Positions 40,937-50,316 of a DNA stretch of 64,000 nt are shown piece after piece (the stretch's first letter is position 1; each line of letters opens with the position of its first letter). Below the pieces are notes generated by a model. The model was not told the DNA's origin and made no database searches. It saw only the letters and a program-made list of their open reading frames with translations. The stretch comes from Pelagibius sp037652055 (GTDB lineage Bacteria > Pseudomonadota > Alphaproteobacteria > Kiloniellales > Kiloniellaceae). The stretch lies in the NCBI RefSeq assembly GCF_037652055.1, contig NZ_JBBKAH010000002.1, positions 186,001-250,000 on the forward strand, given 5' to 3'. A program made the position numbers and the translations under genes.

Positions 40937-41865
40937 GCGCGCTTCACCGGCAGGCGCCGACCGATCGCCACAGACGCCACCACGAAGACGGCAAAGCCCA
41001 GGGTCATGGCATCGATACCCTCGCCCAGCAGCAGCGCCGAGGCGGCGATGGTGAGGAAGGTCTGCAGCAGCTGCACCTGGCTGACCCGCGCGACGCCGCC
41101 CAGGGCAAGGCCGCGGTTCCAAGCGAAGAATCCGAAGAGCTGGCTGAACAGCGCGACGTAGAGGAAGGCGGCCCAGCTCTGGGGTGAGCCGGGCAGGCCG
41201 TGCACGATCACAGCCGGCACCACCGGCACCAGCAGCAGCGGAAAGGCGAGCACCAGCGCCCAGCAGATGACCTGCCAGCCGCCGAGGCTGCGGGTCAGCC
41301 GCGCGCCCTCGGCGTAGCCGACCGCGGCACAGGCGACCGAAGCGAGCAACGCCAGGTGGCCGATGCCCGCCTCGGACCAGGGCGACCCGCCGCCCCGCAG
41401 CAGCGAGAAGGTCACCACCGCCGCGCCGCCGGTGAGCGAGACCAGCCAGAAGCCCAGCGAGGGCCGCTCGCGCAGCATCACCACGCTGGCCATGACCGTC
41501 GCCAGCGGCAGAATGCCCAGCACCACGCCGCCATGGGCGGCGGGCACCCGCTGCATGCCCCAGGCGGAGAGCAGTGGAAAGCCGAAGATGACGCCGGCGG
41601 CGACCACCGCCAGCGCGCGCCACTCCCGCCCGCGCGGCCAGCGCTGGCGCGTCGCCAGCAGGATCGCAGCGGCCACCGCGGCCGCCAACAGCGAGCGCCC
41701 GAGGCCGAAGACCACCGGATCGCTGTCGGCCATGGCAAGCCGTGTCACCGGCAGAGTGAGGCTGAACACCGCCACGCCGATGAAGCCCAGCAGCATCCCC
41801 CTGCCTTCAGAGTGGGGGCTCCCGGCGATGGGATCGCGCTCTTGGGCAACGACGGACCCGGTCAT
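40933..41865 (-). CDS. EamA/DMT family transporter
   Basis: 310 residues with ten predicted helices in two EamA repeats (GFIGVAVFSLTLPVTRLAM starts the first; HLALLASVACAAVGYA the second). Probably a metabolite exporter of unknown substrate. Its ATG overlaps the mutY stop as ATGA, so it is translationally coupled to mutY. Confidence 0.88.
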   Translation of the reverse strand: MTGSVVAQERDPIAGSPHSEGRGMLLGFIGVAVFSLTLPVTRLAMADSDPVVFGLGRSLLAAAVAAAILLATRQRWPRGREWRALAVVAAGVIFGFPLLSAWGMQRVPAAHGGVVLGILPLATVMASVVMLRERPSLGFWLVSLTGGAAVVTFSLLRGGGSPWSEAGIGHLALLASVACAAVGYAEGARLTRSLGGWQVICWALVLAFPLLLVPVVPAVIVHGLPGSPQSWAAFLYVALFSQLFGFFAWNRGLALGGVARVSQVQLLQTFLTIAASALLLGEGIDAMTLGFAVFVVASVAIGRRLPVKRA

Positions 41866-43004
41866 GATCCGGCAGCGGTATGAATGAGTCCGTGCTCGAT
41901 GATCTTGCGCATCACCGTCGGCAGCGCCTCGTCCGCAAGGCCATCGAGGGCAACCCAGCGGCCGTCCAGATCTTTGCTCGTGTCGGCCTGCCTCTTATCG
42001 GCCTGTGCCGCCCAGACCGTCACCTCGAAATGGAAATGGGTAAAGGTGTGGCGCACCACGCCGGGCAGTTCGCGCCAGGACGCCGCCAGCGGCGCCGCCC
42101 TCTCCGCCTCGGAGTCGTCCCAGGGCGCCGCGCGCCAGTCGGTGGAGGGCACCTCCATCATGCCGCCCAGCAAGCCCTTTTCAGGGCGGCGGCGCAGCAG
42201 CAACGCGCCGCCGGGCCCCTGCAGCCAGAAGGCGACGGCGCGGCGGGTCGGCTTGGCTGCCTTGGGCTGGCGCCGCGGCAATTCCTGTGCGACCCCCGCC
42301 GCCTTCGCAGCACAATCCGCCTCCAGCGGACAGAGCAGGCACTTGGGGCCGCGCGGCAGGCAGACCGTGGCGCCGAGATCCATCATCGCCTGGGCGAAGT
42401 CACCGGCACGGTCGTCCGGGGTCAAGGTGTCGGCGAGGCGGTGCAGGTCGGGCTTGGCCCCCGGCAGCGGCGTTTCGACCCGAAAATAGCGGGCGACCAC
42501 GCGCTCCACGTTGCCGTCCACCACCACGGCGCGGCGCCCGAAGGCGATGGCGGCGACGGCGGCAGCGGTGTAGCGGCCGATGCCCGGCAGCTTCAGCAGT
42601 TCCGCTTCGCAGTCTGGGAAGACGCCGCCCAACTCGGTTGCGACCACCTGGGCGCAGCGGTGCAGGTTGCGGGCGCGGGCGTAATAGCCGAGGCCCGCCC
42701 AGGCAGTCAGCACGTCGTCCAGCGGTGCGGCGGCGAGATCGCCCACCGTCGGCCAGCGGGCGAGGAAAGCGGCGAAGTAGGGACCGACGGTGGCCACGGT
42801 GGTCTGCTGCAGCATGATCTCGCTGAGCCAGACCCGGTATGGGTCAGGCAGCGCGTCACCGGGGGGCGAACGCCACGGCAGCCGCCGCGCGTGCCGGTCG
42901 TACCAGTCGAGCAGGCGTGCCGCCGCGCGGGGATCCCGCCGGCGGGTTTGCTGAGAACCCTCACTTGCCGGTGATCGGGTCCTTGAGGATGCGACAGGGG
43001 CCAT
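41862..43004 (-). CDS. mutY: A/G-specific adenine glycosylase MutY
   Basis: 380 residues. Removes adenine mispaired with 8-oxoguanine. EIMLQQTTVATV holds the catalytic Glu, LPGIGRYTAAAVAAIAFG is the helix-hairpin-helix, VDGNVERV holds the catalytic Asp, and the 4Fe-4S ligands are spaced C-x6-C-x2-C-x5-C (CLPRGPKCLLCPLEADC). A NUDIX-like C-terminal domain recognises 8-oxoG. AGAGGAGG next to ATG 43004 fixes the start; the longer open frame upstream is not coding. Coupled to the EamA gene. Confidence 0.95.
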   Translation of the reverse strand: MAPVASSRTRSPASEGSQQTRRRDPRAAARLLDWYDRHARRLPWRSPPGDALPDPYRVWLSEIMLQQTTVATVGPYFAAFLARWPTVGDLAAAPLDDVLTAWAGLGYYARARNLHRCAQVVATELGGVFPDCEAELLKLPGIGRYTAAAVAAIAFGRRAVVVDGNVERVVARYFRVETPLPGAKPDLHRLADTLTPDDRAGDFAQAMMDLGATVCLPRGPKCLLCPLEADCAAKAAGVAQELPRRQPKAAKPTRRAVAFWLQGPGGALLLRRRPEKGLLGGMMEVPSTDWRAAPWDDSEAERAAPLAASWRELPGVVRHTFTHFHFEVTVWAAQADKRQADTSKDLDGRWVALDGLADEALPTVMRKIIEHGLIHTAAGS

Positions 43005-43062
43005 ACCCTCCTCTATACTAAGCGGGCAATTCACGGCAAAGCAGGCATTTGTCACCGCGACA

Positions 43063-43647
43063 ATGACGGATTCCCCCTCCTCATCGGGCGCCCCCCGGCG
43101 CGCCTCATCCGGCGTTGCCCGGCGCGATTCACCGGGTGCCGACCGGCGCAGCAGCGGCCTTAGGGCGCTGGGCGGCAGTCTCGGCACGGTGACCAAACGC
43201 GCCTTCGCGCGCCGTGGGCTGACCGGCGCGGACATCGCCCGCCAGTGGCCGGCCATCGTCGGCGCCGAACTGGCCGCGCACTGCCGCCCCCGCCAATTGC
43301 GCTTCCCCAAAGCCGGAGAAGCCGTCGACGGCCGCCTTACCCTGCGCGTGGCGCCCGGCTGGGCGCTGGAAGTACAGCACCTGGAGCCCCTTGTGCTGGA
43401 GCGCATCAACGGCTATTTCGGCTACCGCGCGGTCGCCCGCCTGGTGCTGCAGCAGGGCCCGCTGCCGCGCCTGGAGCATGGCGTTGCCGGTGCCCGCCGG
43501 GAGACTCGCAAGGGACCCCGGGCCCCCTTGGAGGCGTCCCTGGCGGCCAAACTATCCACAGTCGCCGATCCGGCCCTGCGCGAGGCCCTGGAAGGGCTCG
43601 GCCGCTCGCTGCGGGAAAAACGGAATCGGGGCCCGAAAAAGCCATAG
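43063..43647 (+). CDS. DUF721 (DciA-like) protein
   Basis: 194 residues. A basic Ser/Arg-rich N-terminus precedes the DUF721 core (about 45-125): WPAIVGAELAAHCRPRQLRF, then GRLTLRVAPGWALEVQHLEPLVLERIN. DciA loads the replicative helicase in bacteria lacking DnaC; alphaproteobacterial DUF721 proteins are its relatives, so that role is plausible but not proven here. It is divergent from mutY and upstream of dsbA and smc, an order common in alphaproteobacteria. Confidence 0.82.
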   Translation: MTDSPSSSGAPRRASSGVARRDSPGADRRSSGLRALGGSLGTVTKRAFARRGLTGADIARQWPAIVGAELAAHCRPRQLRFPKAGEAVDGRLTLRVAPGWALEVQHLEPLVLERINGYFGYRAVARLVLQQGPLPRLEHGVAGARRETRKGPRAPLEASLAAKLSTVADPALREALEGLGRSLREKRNRGPKKP

Positions 43648-43777
43648 AATCCGCCGCGCGCGCGACCACATAGAGCGGGACCTCACGGGGCGGAAAAGCG
43701 CGCTTTTGCAAGGGAAAAGGGCGCTTGTGGAATCTGAAACTGCCCTCTAGCATGCACAACATCTGGTAGGTTGAGCC

Positions 43778-44464
43778 ATGAAAAGACGGAACATTGTGAT
43801 CGGTTTGGGCGTCGTCGCCGCCGGTGCCGCCGCAGGCGGCGCCTGGTGGATGACGGCTGGGCGCAAGGCGCCGCAGACAGCAACCGCCGAAGCCCCCGGC
43901 GGCATGGTCCTGGCGACCGCCGCCGGCGACATGCCGATCTACGAAGACGACCACATCCTGGGTGACGCCGCGGCGCCGGTCACCTTCATCGAATACGCCT
44001 CGCTGACCTGCGGCCACTGCGGTGCCTTCCACCGCGAGACCCTGCCGGAGGTGAAGGCGAAGTGGATCGAAGAGGGCCGCGCCCGCATGGTCTTCCGCCA
44101 CTATCCGCTGGACCAGCTGGCGCTGCGTGCCGCCGCGGTTTCCGAGTGCATGAAGGGTGAAACCTTTTTCGGCTTCCTCGACGTGCTGTTCAAGAACCAG
44201 GAGAAGTGGGCCGCCAACGCAAACCCGCTGCAGGTCATCGGGCAGTACGCGGCGCTCGCCGGGCTCGACGCCCAGGCCTACCAGCTCTGTGTCAGCGACG
44301 AAGAAGTCATCGACCGCATTTTGAAGCGCCAGACCGATGGCCGCGACAGATACAACATTGCGTCGACTCCGAGTTTCGTGGTCAACGGCACCCCGGTGGT
44401 CGGCAATCAGACCTACGAAGAGTTCAACAAGGTGCTGGAAGCTGCCGCCAGCAAGGCGTCGTAA
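43778..44464 (+). CDS. DsbA family thiol:disulfide protein
   Basis: 228-residue exported thioredoxin-fold protein. A signal or anchor segment covers residues 5-26. The active site is C78-G-H-C81 in ASLTCGHCGAFH; the cis-proline loop is ASTPSFVVNG. The CGHC and VTFIEYASLTC pattern are those of the alphaproteobacterial DsbA/Com1 group. It lies 110 bases upstream of smc on the same strand. Confidence 0.9.
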   Translation: MKRRNIVIGLGVVAAGAAAGGAWWMTAGRKAPQTATAEAPGGMVLATAAGDMPIYEDDHILGDAAAPVTFIEYASLTCGHCGAFHRETLPEVKAKWIEEGRARMVFRHYPLDQLALRAAAVSECMKGETFFGFLDVLFKNQEKWAANANPLQVIGQYAALAGLDAQAYQLCVSDEEVIDRILKRQTDGRDRYNIASTPSFVVNGTPVVGNQTYEEFNKVLEAAASKAS

Positions 44465-44573
44465 TCCGCGGCGCCGCCGACAAGAAAAGTCTTTGAGAGC
44501 ATAGTCAGCGATGGGATCTTTTATGACGCGATGCGCGGCGCGGCGCGTTGAAGTTCTGGAGGCATAGCCGGGC

Positions 44574-47500
44574 GTGGTGCAGTTCACCAAGCTTCGCTTA
44601 AGCGGCTTCAAGTCCTTCGTCGATGCCACCGACCTGGTGATCGAGCCGGGCATCACTGGCGTCGTCGGCCCCAACGGCTGCGGCAAGTCCAACCTGGTCG
44701 AGGCCCTGCGCTGGGCCATGGGCGAAACCTCGGCCAAGCGCATGCGCGGCAGCGAGATGGACGACGTCATCTTCGCCGGCAGCTCCAACCGCCCCGCCCG
44801 CAACGTGGCCGACGTCACCATCACCCTGGACAACAGCCAGCGCCGCGCGCCGGCGATGTTCAACGACTTCGACGAGATCGAGGTGGTGCGCCGCATCGAG
44901 CGCGGCTCCGGCTCGGCCTATCGGGTGAACGGCAAGGAAGTGCGCGCACGCGACGTGCAGCTGCTGTTCGCCGACGCCGCCACCGGCGCCCACTCAACCG
45001 CGCTGGTCAGCCAGGGCCGCATCGGCGCCATCATCAATGCCAAGCCGGCCGACCGCCGGTCCCTGCTGGAAGAGGCCGCCGGCATCACCGGCCTGCACTC
45101 GCGCCGCCACGAGGCCGAGCTGCGCCTGCGCGCGGCGGAGACCAATCTGGAGCGGCTGGACGACGTCATCACGACCCTGGAGTCGCAGCTGCAGGGCCTG
45201 AAGAAGCAGGCCCGCCAGGCGACGCGTTACCGCAACGTGGCCGACCAGATCCGCCGTTCCGAGGCGATCGCCCTGCACCTGGAAGGAAGCGAGGCCAAGG
45301 CCGCCCTGGCGCGCAGCGAGGAAAAATTCGCAGAAGCGGAGCAGGCCGTCGCCGCGGCGACCGAATCCGCCGCGGTGAAGTCCACCGAACAGGCCGAGGC
45401 GGCAGCGTCATTGCCGGGGCTGCGCGAAGCCGAGGCCGAGGCGGCCGCCGCGCTGCAGCGCCTGAGGGTCGACCGCGACACCCTGGAACGCGAGGAAGCG
45501 CAGGCCAGGGAAAGCAGGGCCCGCGCCGAGGAACGCCTGGCCCAGTTGCAGGGCGACAAGTCGCGCGCCGAAGCCCTGGCCGGGGACGCCGATGCAGCGC
45601 AGCAGCGCCTGGACCAGGAGCGCGCCGGCCTGACCGCCGCTGCCGAGGGCGAGCAGGAAGCCCGCGCCGCCGCCGAAGACGAGCGCGCCGCCGCGGCCGC
45701 CCGCAGCGATGAACAGGAAAAGGCGCTCGACGCCGTCACCAAGAAGATCGCCGAGGACGAGGCCCGCGCCAACGCCCTGCAGCGGCGCATCGACGAGCTG
45801 ACCCAGCGCCTGCAGCGCCTGCGCCAGCAGCGCGAGCAGGCCCAGGCCCAGCGCGAGGCCCTGCAGCGCGACACCGTCGCCGAAGATGAACTGGAGGCCG
45901 CCGCCGAGGCGCTGGCCATCGCCGAGCAGCGCCTGGCCGAGAACCGCGCGGCGAGCACCGCCGCCTCCGAGACGACGGCGGAAGCGCGCCGCCGCGAAGC
46001 CGAATCGCGCAGCCGCCTGCGCGAGCACGAGGCCGGCCAAGCCAAGCTGGAGGCCGAGATCGCGGCGCTGACCGCAATCCTGGAGCCGGCGGAAGCCGAC
46101 ATGTGGCCGCCGGTGGTCGACGCCGTCACGGTGACGCCGGGCTACGAGGCGGCCCTGGGTGCCGCTTTGGGCGACGATCTGACGGTTTCCGCCGACGAGG
46201 CCGCGCCGGTTCACTGGCAGACCCTGGGGCCGCTGTCCCAGGTGCCTGCCCTGCCGCAGGGCGCCGAGCCTCTGAGCGGCGTGGTGCGCGGCCCCGCGGC
46301 GCTGGACCGCCGGCTGTCGCAGATCGGCGTGGTGGCCGACCGAGAGGCCGGCCAGCGCCTGCAGGCGCAGCTGCAGCCGGGCCAGCGCCTGGTCACTCAG
46401 GAAGGCGACCTGTGGCGCTGGGACGGCTTCACCGCCCGCGCCGAGGCGCCGACTGCGGCCGCCCAGCGCATGGCCCAGCGCAACCGCGTCGCCGAGCTGA
46501 GCGCCACCCTGGAAGACGTCGCGCGCGAGACCGCACGCGCCGCCGCCGACCACGGCGATCTGGAATCCGCCGTCGAGCAGGCTGCCGCCGCCGAGCGCGC
46601 CGCCCGCAGCGCCGAGGGCGAGGCCTTCGAAGCGGTCAACGCCACCCGACGGCAGCACGGCGACCTCGCGCAGCGCGCCGCGGCCGTCGCCTCCCGCCTC
46701 GCCGCCCTGGACGAGAGCTTGGCGCGCCTCGGCGGGGACGTCTCCGAGAGCGAATCCACCCTGGCCCAGGCCCGCGAGGAGCAGGCCGGCCTGCCCGACC
46801 TCAACCTGGCCCACCAGCACGCCGACGAACTGCGCGAGGAACTCGCCGCCGCGCGCGCCGCGTTGGTCGAGCGCCAGGGACGCCTGGACCAGCTGCGCCG
46901 CGAGATCGAGGCGCGCGGCCGCCGCCTGATGGACATCACCACCGAGCGCCAGTCCTGGGAGCGCCGCGCCGGCGAGGCCAAGACCCATCTGGCCGAGCTG
47001 GAAGAGCGCCGCGCCGCCACCGTGGCGGATATCGAGAAGCTGGCGGAGATCCCCCTCGTTTTGGGGGAGAAGCGCGCCGCCCTTTCCGATCTGATCGACG
47101 AGGCCGAGGCCCGGCGCCGCCAGGCCGCCGATGCGCTGGCTTCCGGCGAGACCCGTCTGGGCGAAGCCGACCGCGCGCTGAAGACCGAGGAAGCCCGCCT
47201 CATCTCCGCCCGTGAGAACCGCATCCGCGCCGAGGGCGCCGTTTCCCAGGCGCGCCAGACTCTCGATACCGTCATCGCCAAGGTGCGCGAGAAGCTGGAC
47301 TGCGCTCTGGAGGACGCCCTGCAGGTGGCCGAGATCGAGGACGGCCAGGACTTGCCGCCGCGCGAGGAGGTCGAGGCCAAGCTCGCCCGCCTGATCCGCG
47401 AACGCGAGAACATGGGCGCGGTGAACCTGCGCGCCGAGGTCGAGGCCCGTGAGCTGGACGAGCAGATCGTCGGCATGCAGTCGGAGCGCGCCGACCTGAT

Positions 47501-48038
47501 AAACGCCATCGCCCGCCTGCGCCAGGGCATCGCCAGCCTGAACCGCGAGGGCCGCGAGCGCCTGCTGGCCGCCTTCGAGCAGGTGAACACCCACTTCCAG
47601 GAGCTTTTCGTGCGCCTCTTCGGCGGCGGCCGGGCCCACCTCAAGCTGACCGAATCGGAAGATCCCCTGGCCGCCGGCCTGGAGATCATGGCGAGCCCGC
47701 CGGGCAAGCGCCTGCAGGTCATGTCGCTGTTGTCCGGCGGCGAGCAGGCGCTGACGGCGCTGGCCCTGCTGTTCGGCGTTTTCCTCACCAACCCGGCGCC
47801 GATCTGCGTGCTGGACGAGGTGGACGCCCCGCTCGACGACGCCAACGTGGACCGTTTCTGCGCCCTGGTCGACGAGTTGACCAAGGCCACCGGCACCCGT
47901 TTCCTGCTCATCACCCACCACCGCATGACCATGGCCCGGGTCAACCGCCTGTTCGGCGTGACCATGGCCGAGCGCGGCGTCAGCCAGCTGGTTTCGGTCG
48001 ACCTGGAGTCCGCCGACCGTTTCCGCGAAAGCGCTTAA
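44574..48038 (+). CDS. smc: Chromosome segregation protein SMC
   Basis: 1154 residues. Head: Walker A GPNGCGKSN (32-40), signature LSGGEQALTALALLF (from 1053) and Walker B CVLDEVDAPLDD near 1079. Two long coiled coils rich in Ala/Glu/Arg flank a hinge at about 510-625. SMC condenses and segregates the chromosome with ScpA/ScpB, which are not in the window. The start is GTG 44574 (GTG 44577 also possible) with GGAGG upstream. Confidence 0.97.
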   Translation: MVQFTKLRLSGFKSFVDATDLVIEPGITGVVGPNGCGKSNLVEALRWAMGETSAKRMRGSEMDDVIFAGSSNRPARNVADVTITLDNSQRRAPAMFNDFDEIEVVRRIERGSGSAYRVNGKEVRARDVQLLFADAATGAHSTALVSQGRIGAIINAKPADRRSLLEEAAGITGLHSRRHEAELRLRAAETNLERLDDVITTLESQLQGLKKQARQATRYRNVADQIRRSEAIALHLEGSEAKAALARSEEKFAEAEQAVAAATESAAVKSTEQAEAAASLPGLREAEAEAAAALQRLRVDRDTLEREEAQARESRARAEERLAQLQGDKSRAEALAGDADAAQQRLDQERAGLTAAAEGEQEARAAAEDERAAAAARSDEQEKALDAVTKKIAEDEARANALQRRIDELTQRLQRLRQQREQAQAQREALQRDTVAEDELEAAAEALAIAEQRLAENRAASTAASETTAEARRREAESRSRLREHEAGQAKLEAEIAALTAILEPAEADMWPPVVDAVTVTPGYEAALGAALGDDLTVSADEAAPVHWQTLGPLSQVPALPQGAEPLSGVVRGPAALDRRLSQIGVVADREAGQRLQAQLQPGQRLVTQEGDLWRWDGFTARAEAPTAAAQRMAQRNRVAELSATLEDVARETARAAADHGDLESAVEQAAAAERAARSAEGEAFEAVNATRRQHGDLAQRAAAVASRLAALDESLARLGGDVSESESTLAQAREEQAGLPDLNLAHQHADELREELAAARAALVERQGRLDQLRREIEARGRRLMDITTERQSWERRAGEAKTHLAELEERRAATVADIEKLAEIPLVLGEKRAALSDLIDEAEARRRQAADALASGETRLGEADRALKTEEARLISARENRIRAEGAVSQARQTLDTVIAKVREKLDCALEDALQVAEIEDGQDLPPREEVEAKLARLIRERENMGAVNLRAEVEARELDEQIVGMQSERADLINAIARLRQGIASLNREGRERLLAAFEQVNTHFQELFVRLFGGGRAHLKLTESEDPLAAGLEIMASPPGKRLQVMSLLSGGEQALTALALLFGVFLTNPAPICVLDEVDAPLDDANVDRFCALVDELTKATGTRFLLITHHRMTMARVNRLFGVTMAERGVSQLVSVDLESADRFRESA

Positions 48039-48170
48039 GCCCGGGGCGCAACCGCCTAAAGGGGCATCTTTTCAGTTACTTTGCCGCAACGCGGCATATC
48101 CGTGACCCGCTGCCCGGGCAAACCCGGCAAAACCGCTCGAATCCGGGCGATTCCGGCGGGTTTCTTCGCC

Positions 48171-48199
48171 TTGACAGGCCGGGGGAGTCTTCATACTGT
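48171..48199 (+). promoter_or_regulatory. Candidate sigma-70 promoter of the F0 operon
   Basis: TTGACA at 48171-48176 (perfect -35), 17 bases, then TACTGT (48194-48199) as a weak -10. A GAGTC methylation site lies in the spacer at 48185-48189. The atpI start is 79 bases downstream. Confidence 0.5.
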
Positions 48200-48277
48200 G
48201 CGCGCGAATTCAGCTCAGGCCACAGTAATTCCTTGGGGAGAAGCGGGCATCGGGCCAGGGGGTAAAGAAGGCGGCTC

Positions 48278-48679
48278 ATGAAAGACGACCCTCCCCTGCC
48301 ATCTCTCGCAAAGCTGGACGAAGATCTCCGTGCGGCGGAAGCCAAGCGGCGCAAGACGAAGGCGCGGCCCCAGGATCAGGGGCAGGGACTTGCCTTTGCC
48401 ATGCGGATCGGGGTTGAGATCGTTTCGGCGCTGATCGTCGGCGTCGGGATCGGCCTGCTCCTCGATTGGTGGTTGGGGACCAAACCCTGGTTCTTGCTGC
48501 TGTTTTTCGTACTCGGCGCCGCCGCAGGGTTTATGAACGTTTTCCGGGTGGTCGGGAGACTGGGCGGTCAGGTCGGTTATCGCAAGGGAGCGCTCTCTCC
48601 CAAGGAGGATAACTCCCAAAAGGGAGCCTCCGGGCGAACCGGCACAGGGACAGACGTTGACGACAAGTTGGACGGATAG
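48278..48679 (+). CDS. atpI: ATP synthase protein I
   Basis: 133 residues with two membrane helices (about 45-65 and 72-92; IVSALIVGVGIGLLLDWWLG, then FLLLFFVLGAAAGFMNVFR). Charged termini. AtpI aids c-ring assembly and magnesium/calcium handling but is not part of the final enzyme. First gene of the F0 operon, 10 bases before atpB. Confidence 0.92.
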   Translation: MKDDPPLPSLAKLDEDLRAAEAKRRKTKARPQDQGQGLAFAMRIGVEIVSALIVGVGIGLLLDWWLGTKPWFLLLFFVLGAAAGFMNVFRVVGRLGGQVGYRKGALSPKEDNSQKGASGRTGTGTDVDDKLDG

Positions 48680-48689
48680 GGTTTGAAGA

Positions 48690-49433
48690 ATGGCTGAAGC
48701 CGGCGCACATAGCCCCCTCGAGCAGTTCGAGATCAAGAGCATCTTCCCGACGGGCGGCCATGGAGAAATCGGTACCCTGACGTTCACCAACTCGTCGCTG
48801 ACGATGGTGGCCGCACTGGTGTTGATCTCGGCCTTCCTGATCCTCGGCATGCGCCGCGGCGCCTTGGTCCCCGGGCGCATGCAGAGCCTCGCCGAGATGT
48901 CCTACGAGTTCATCGCCGGGCTTATCTCGGATACGGTGGGCGCCGAGGGCCGCCGCTACTTCCCGATCATCTTCACCCTCTTCATGTTCATCCTGTTCGG
49001 CAACCTGCTCGGCATGCTGCCCTACAGCTTCACCTTCACCAGCCACATCATCGTGACCTTCGCGCTGGCGGCTCTGGTGTTCATCGGGGTGACGATCCTG
49101 GCCGTCGCCAAGCACGGCATGCACTTCTTCTCCTTCTTCGTGCCGCCCGGCGCGCCGCTCGCCATGTGGCCGCTGCTGATCCCGATCGAGGTGATCTCCT
49201 ACCTCTCGCGCCCGATCAGCCTTTCGGTCCGTCTCTTCGCCAACATGCTGGCCGGCCACACCCTGTTGAAGGTGATCGCCGGTTTCATCGGCCTGCTCGG
49301 CGTCTTCGGCATCCTGCCTTTCGCGCTGGTCGTGGCGCTGACCGGCCTGGAAATCCTCATCGCTTTCCTCCAGGCCTACGTCTTCGCCATCCTGACCTGC
49401 CTCTACATCAACGACGCACTGCACCTCCACTAA
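48690..49433 (+). CDS. atpB: ATP synthase F0 subunit a
   Basis: 247 residues, proton half-channel subunit. The conserved arginine is in helix 4 (SRPISLSVRLFANMLAGH) and the end has IAFLQAYVFAILTCLYINDALHLH, both typical. N-terminal LEQFEIKSIFP is characteristic of alphaproteobacterial subunit a. Confidence 0.97.
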   Translation: MAEAGAHSPLEQFEIKSIFPTGGHGEIGTLTFTNSSLTMVAALVLISAFLILGMRRGALVPGRMQSLAEMSYEFIAGLISDTVGAEGRRYFPIIFTLFMFILFGNLLGMLPYSFTFTSHIIVTFALAALVFIGVTILAVAKHGMHFFSFFVPPGAPLAMWPLLIPIEVISYLSRPISLSVRLFANMLAGHTLLKVIAGFIGLLGVFGILPFALVVALTGLEILIAFLQAYVFAILTCLYINDALHLH

Positions 49434-49507
49434 GGTTTCGGGGCAAGCCAGGGCGTTCATCCGTCAACCTGCTATTTCCAGCTTTTACGTCAAAGGGAGC
49501 TTTAACA

Positions 49508-49732
49508 ATGGAACTTGAAGCCGCGAAAATGCTCGGCGCCGGCCTGGCCGTCATCGGCGTGATCGGCTCCGGTATCGGCATCGGCAGCATCTTCTCGTCC
49601 TTCATCGTGGCGGTCGGCCGCAATCCGGCGGCGCGTGGTGAGGTCTTCACCATGACCATGCTGGGCTTCGCGCTGGTGGAAGCCATCGCGCTGTTCGCGC
49701 TGGTCATCGCGCTGCTCATCCTGTTCGGCTAA
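49508..49732 (+). CDS. atpE: ATP synthase F0 subunit c
   Basis: 74 residues, two-helix hairpin forming the rotor ring. Polar loop VGRNPAARGE; the proton-carrying Glu is in ALVEAIALFALV. The glycine-rich first helix (GSGIGIGSIFSSF) lacks extra acidic ligands for sodium, so proton coupling is expected. AAGGGAG lies upstream of the ATG. Confidence 0.97.
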   Translation: MELEAAKMLGAGLAVIGVIGSGIGIGSIFSSFIVAVGRNPAARGEVFTMTMLGFALVEAIALFALVIALLILFG

Positions 49733-49824
49733 GCGCCGCCGCGGGAAGGCTGGCCGGCGGCCAAAGGCCGCCGGCGAAGGCTTTCCGCCGGCATCATCCC
49801 TGACAGAGTGAGAGGACGCGGGCC

Positions 49825-50316
49825 ATGCCCCAACTCGATCCTGCCGTCTGGCCGACTCAGCTGTTCTGGCTGGCGATCACGTTCGGCATCCTCTACCTGG
49901 TCATCTGGCGCATCGCCCTGCCGCGCATCGCCGATGTCCTGGAGGCGAGGCAGCGTAAACTGGACGACGACCTGAAGAAGGCCGCCGCCCTGAAGGACGA
50001 GGCCGAGACCATTCTGGCCGAGTACGAAAAGATGCGCGCCGATGCCCAGGCCTCGGCCCATGCCGTGCTGCAGAAGACTCAGAACGAGATGAAGGCCGAG
50101 GCCGAGCGCCAGAGCCACGATGTGGCGGCCAAGCTGTCCAAGCAGACCGAGGAAGCCGAGGCGCGCATCGCCGATGCCAAGACGGCCGCCCTGGCCAGCT
50201 TGGAAGGCACCGTGAGCGAGGTGGTCGCCGCGGCGACCGAGAAGCTCATCGGCGTGAAGGCCGGCGATCAGGAGATCGCCCGCGCCGTCAGCTCCGTGAT
50301 GGGAGGCAAGCGCTGA
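49825..50316 (+). CDS. ATP synthase F0 subunit b'
   Basis: 163 residues: one N-terminal membrane helix (QLFWLAITFGILYLVIW) and a long charged coiled coil, the peripheral stalk. The paired b'/b arrangement is typical of alphaproteobacteria and other phototroph-related lineages. Its stop overlaps the next start as TGATG. Confidence 0.93.
   Translation: MPQLDPAVWPTQLFWLAITFGILYLVIWRIALPRIADVLEARQRKLDDDLKKAAALKDEAETILAEYEKMRADAQASAHAVLQKTQNEMKAEAERQSHDVAAKLSKQTEEAEARIADAKTAALASLEGTVSEVVAAATEKLIGVKAGDQEIARAVSSVMGGKR

Noticed and set aside
43005..43409. N-terminal extension of MutY by about 135 codons
   Set aside because: The extension runs antisense through the DUF721 gene; AGAGGAGG next to ATG 43004 and the domain boundary fix the shorter start.
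45408..47921. An 837-codon minus-strand frame opposite smc
   Set aside because: Antisense of the coiled-coil repeats; no domain content.
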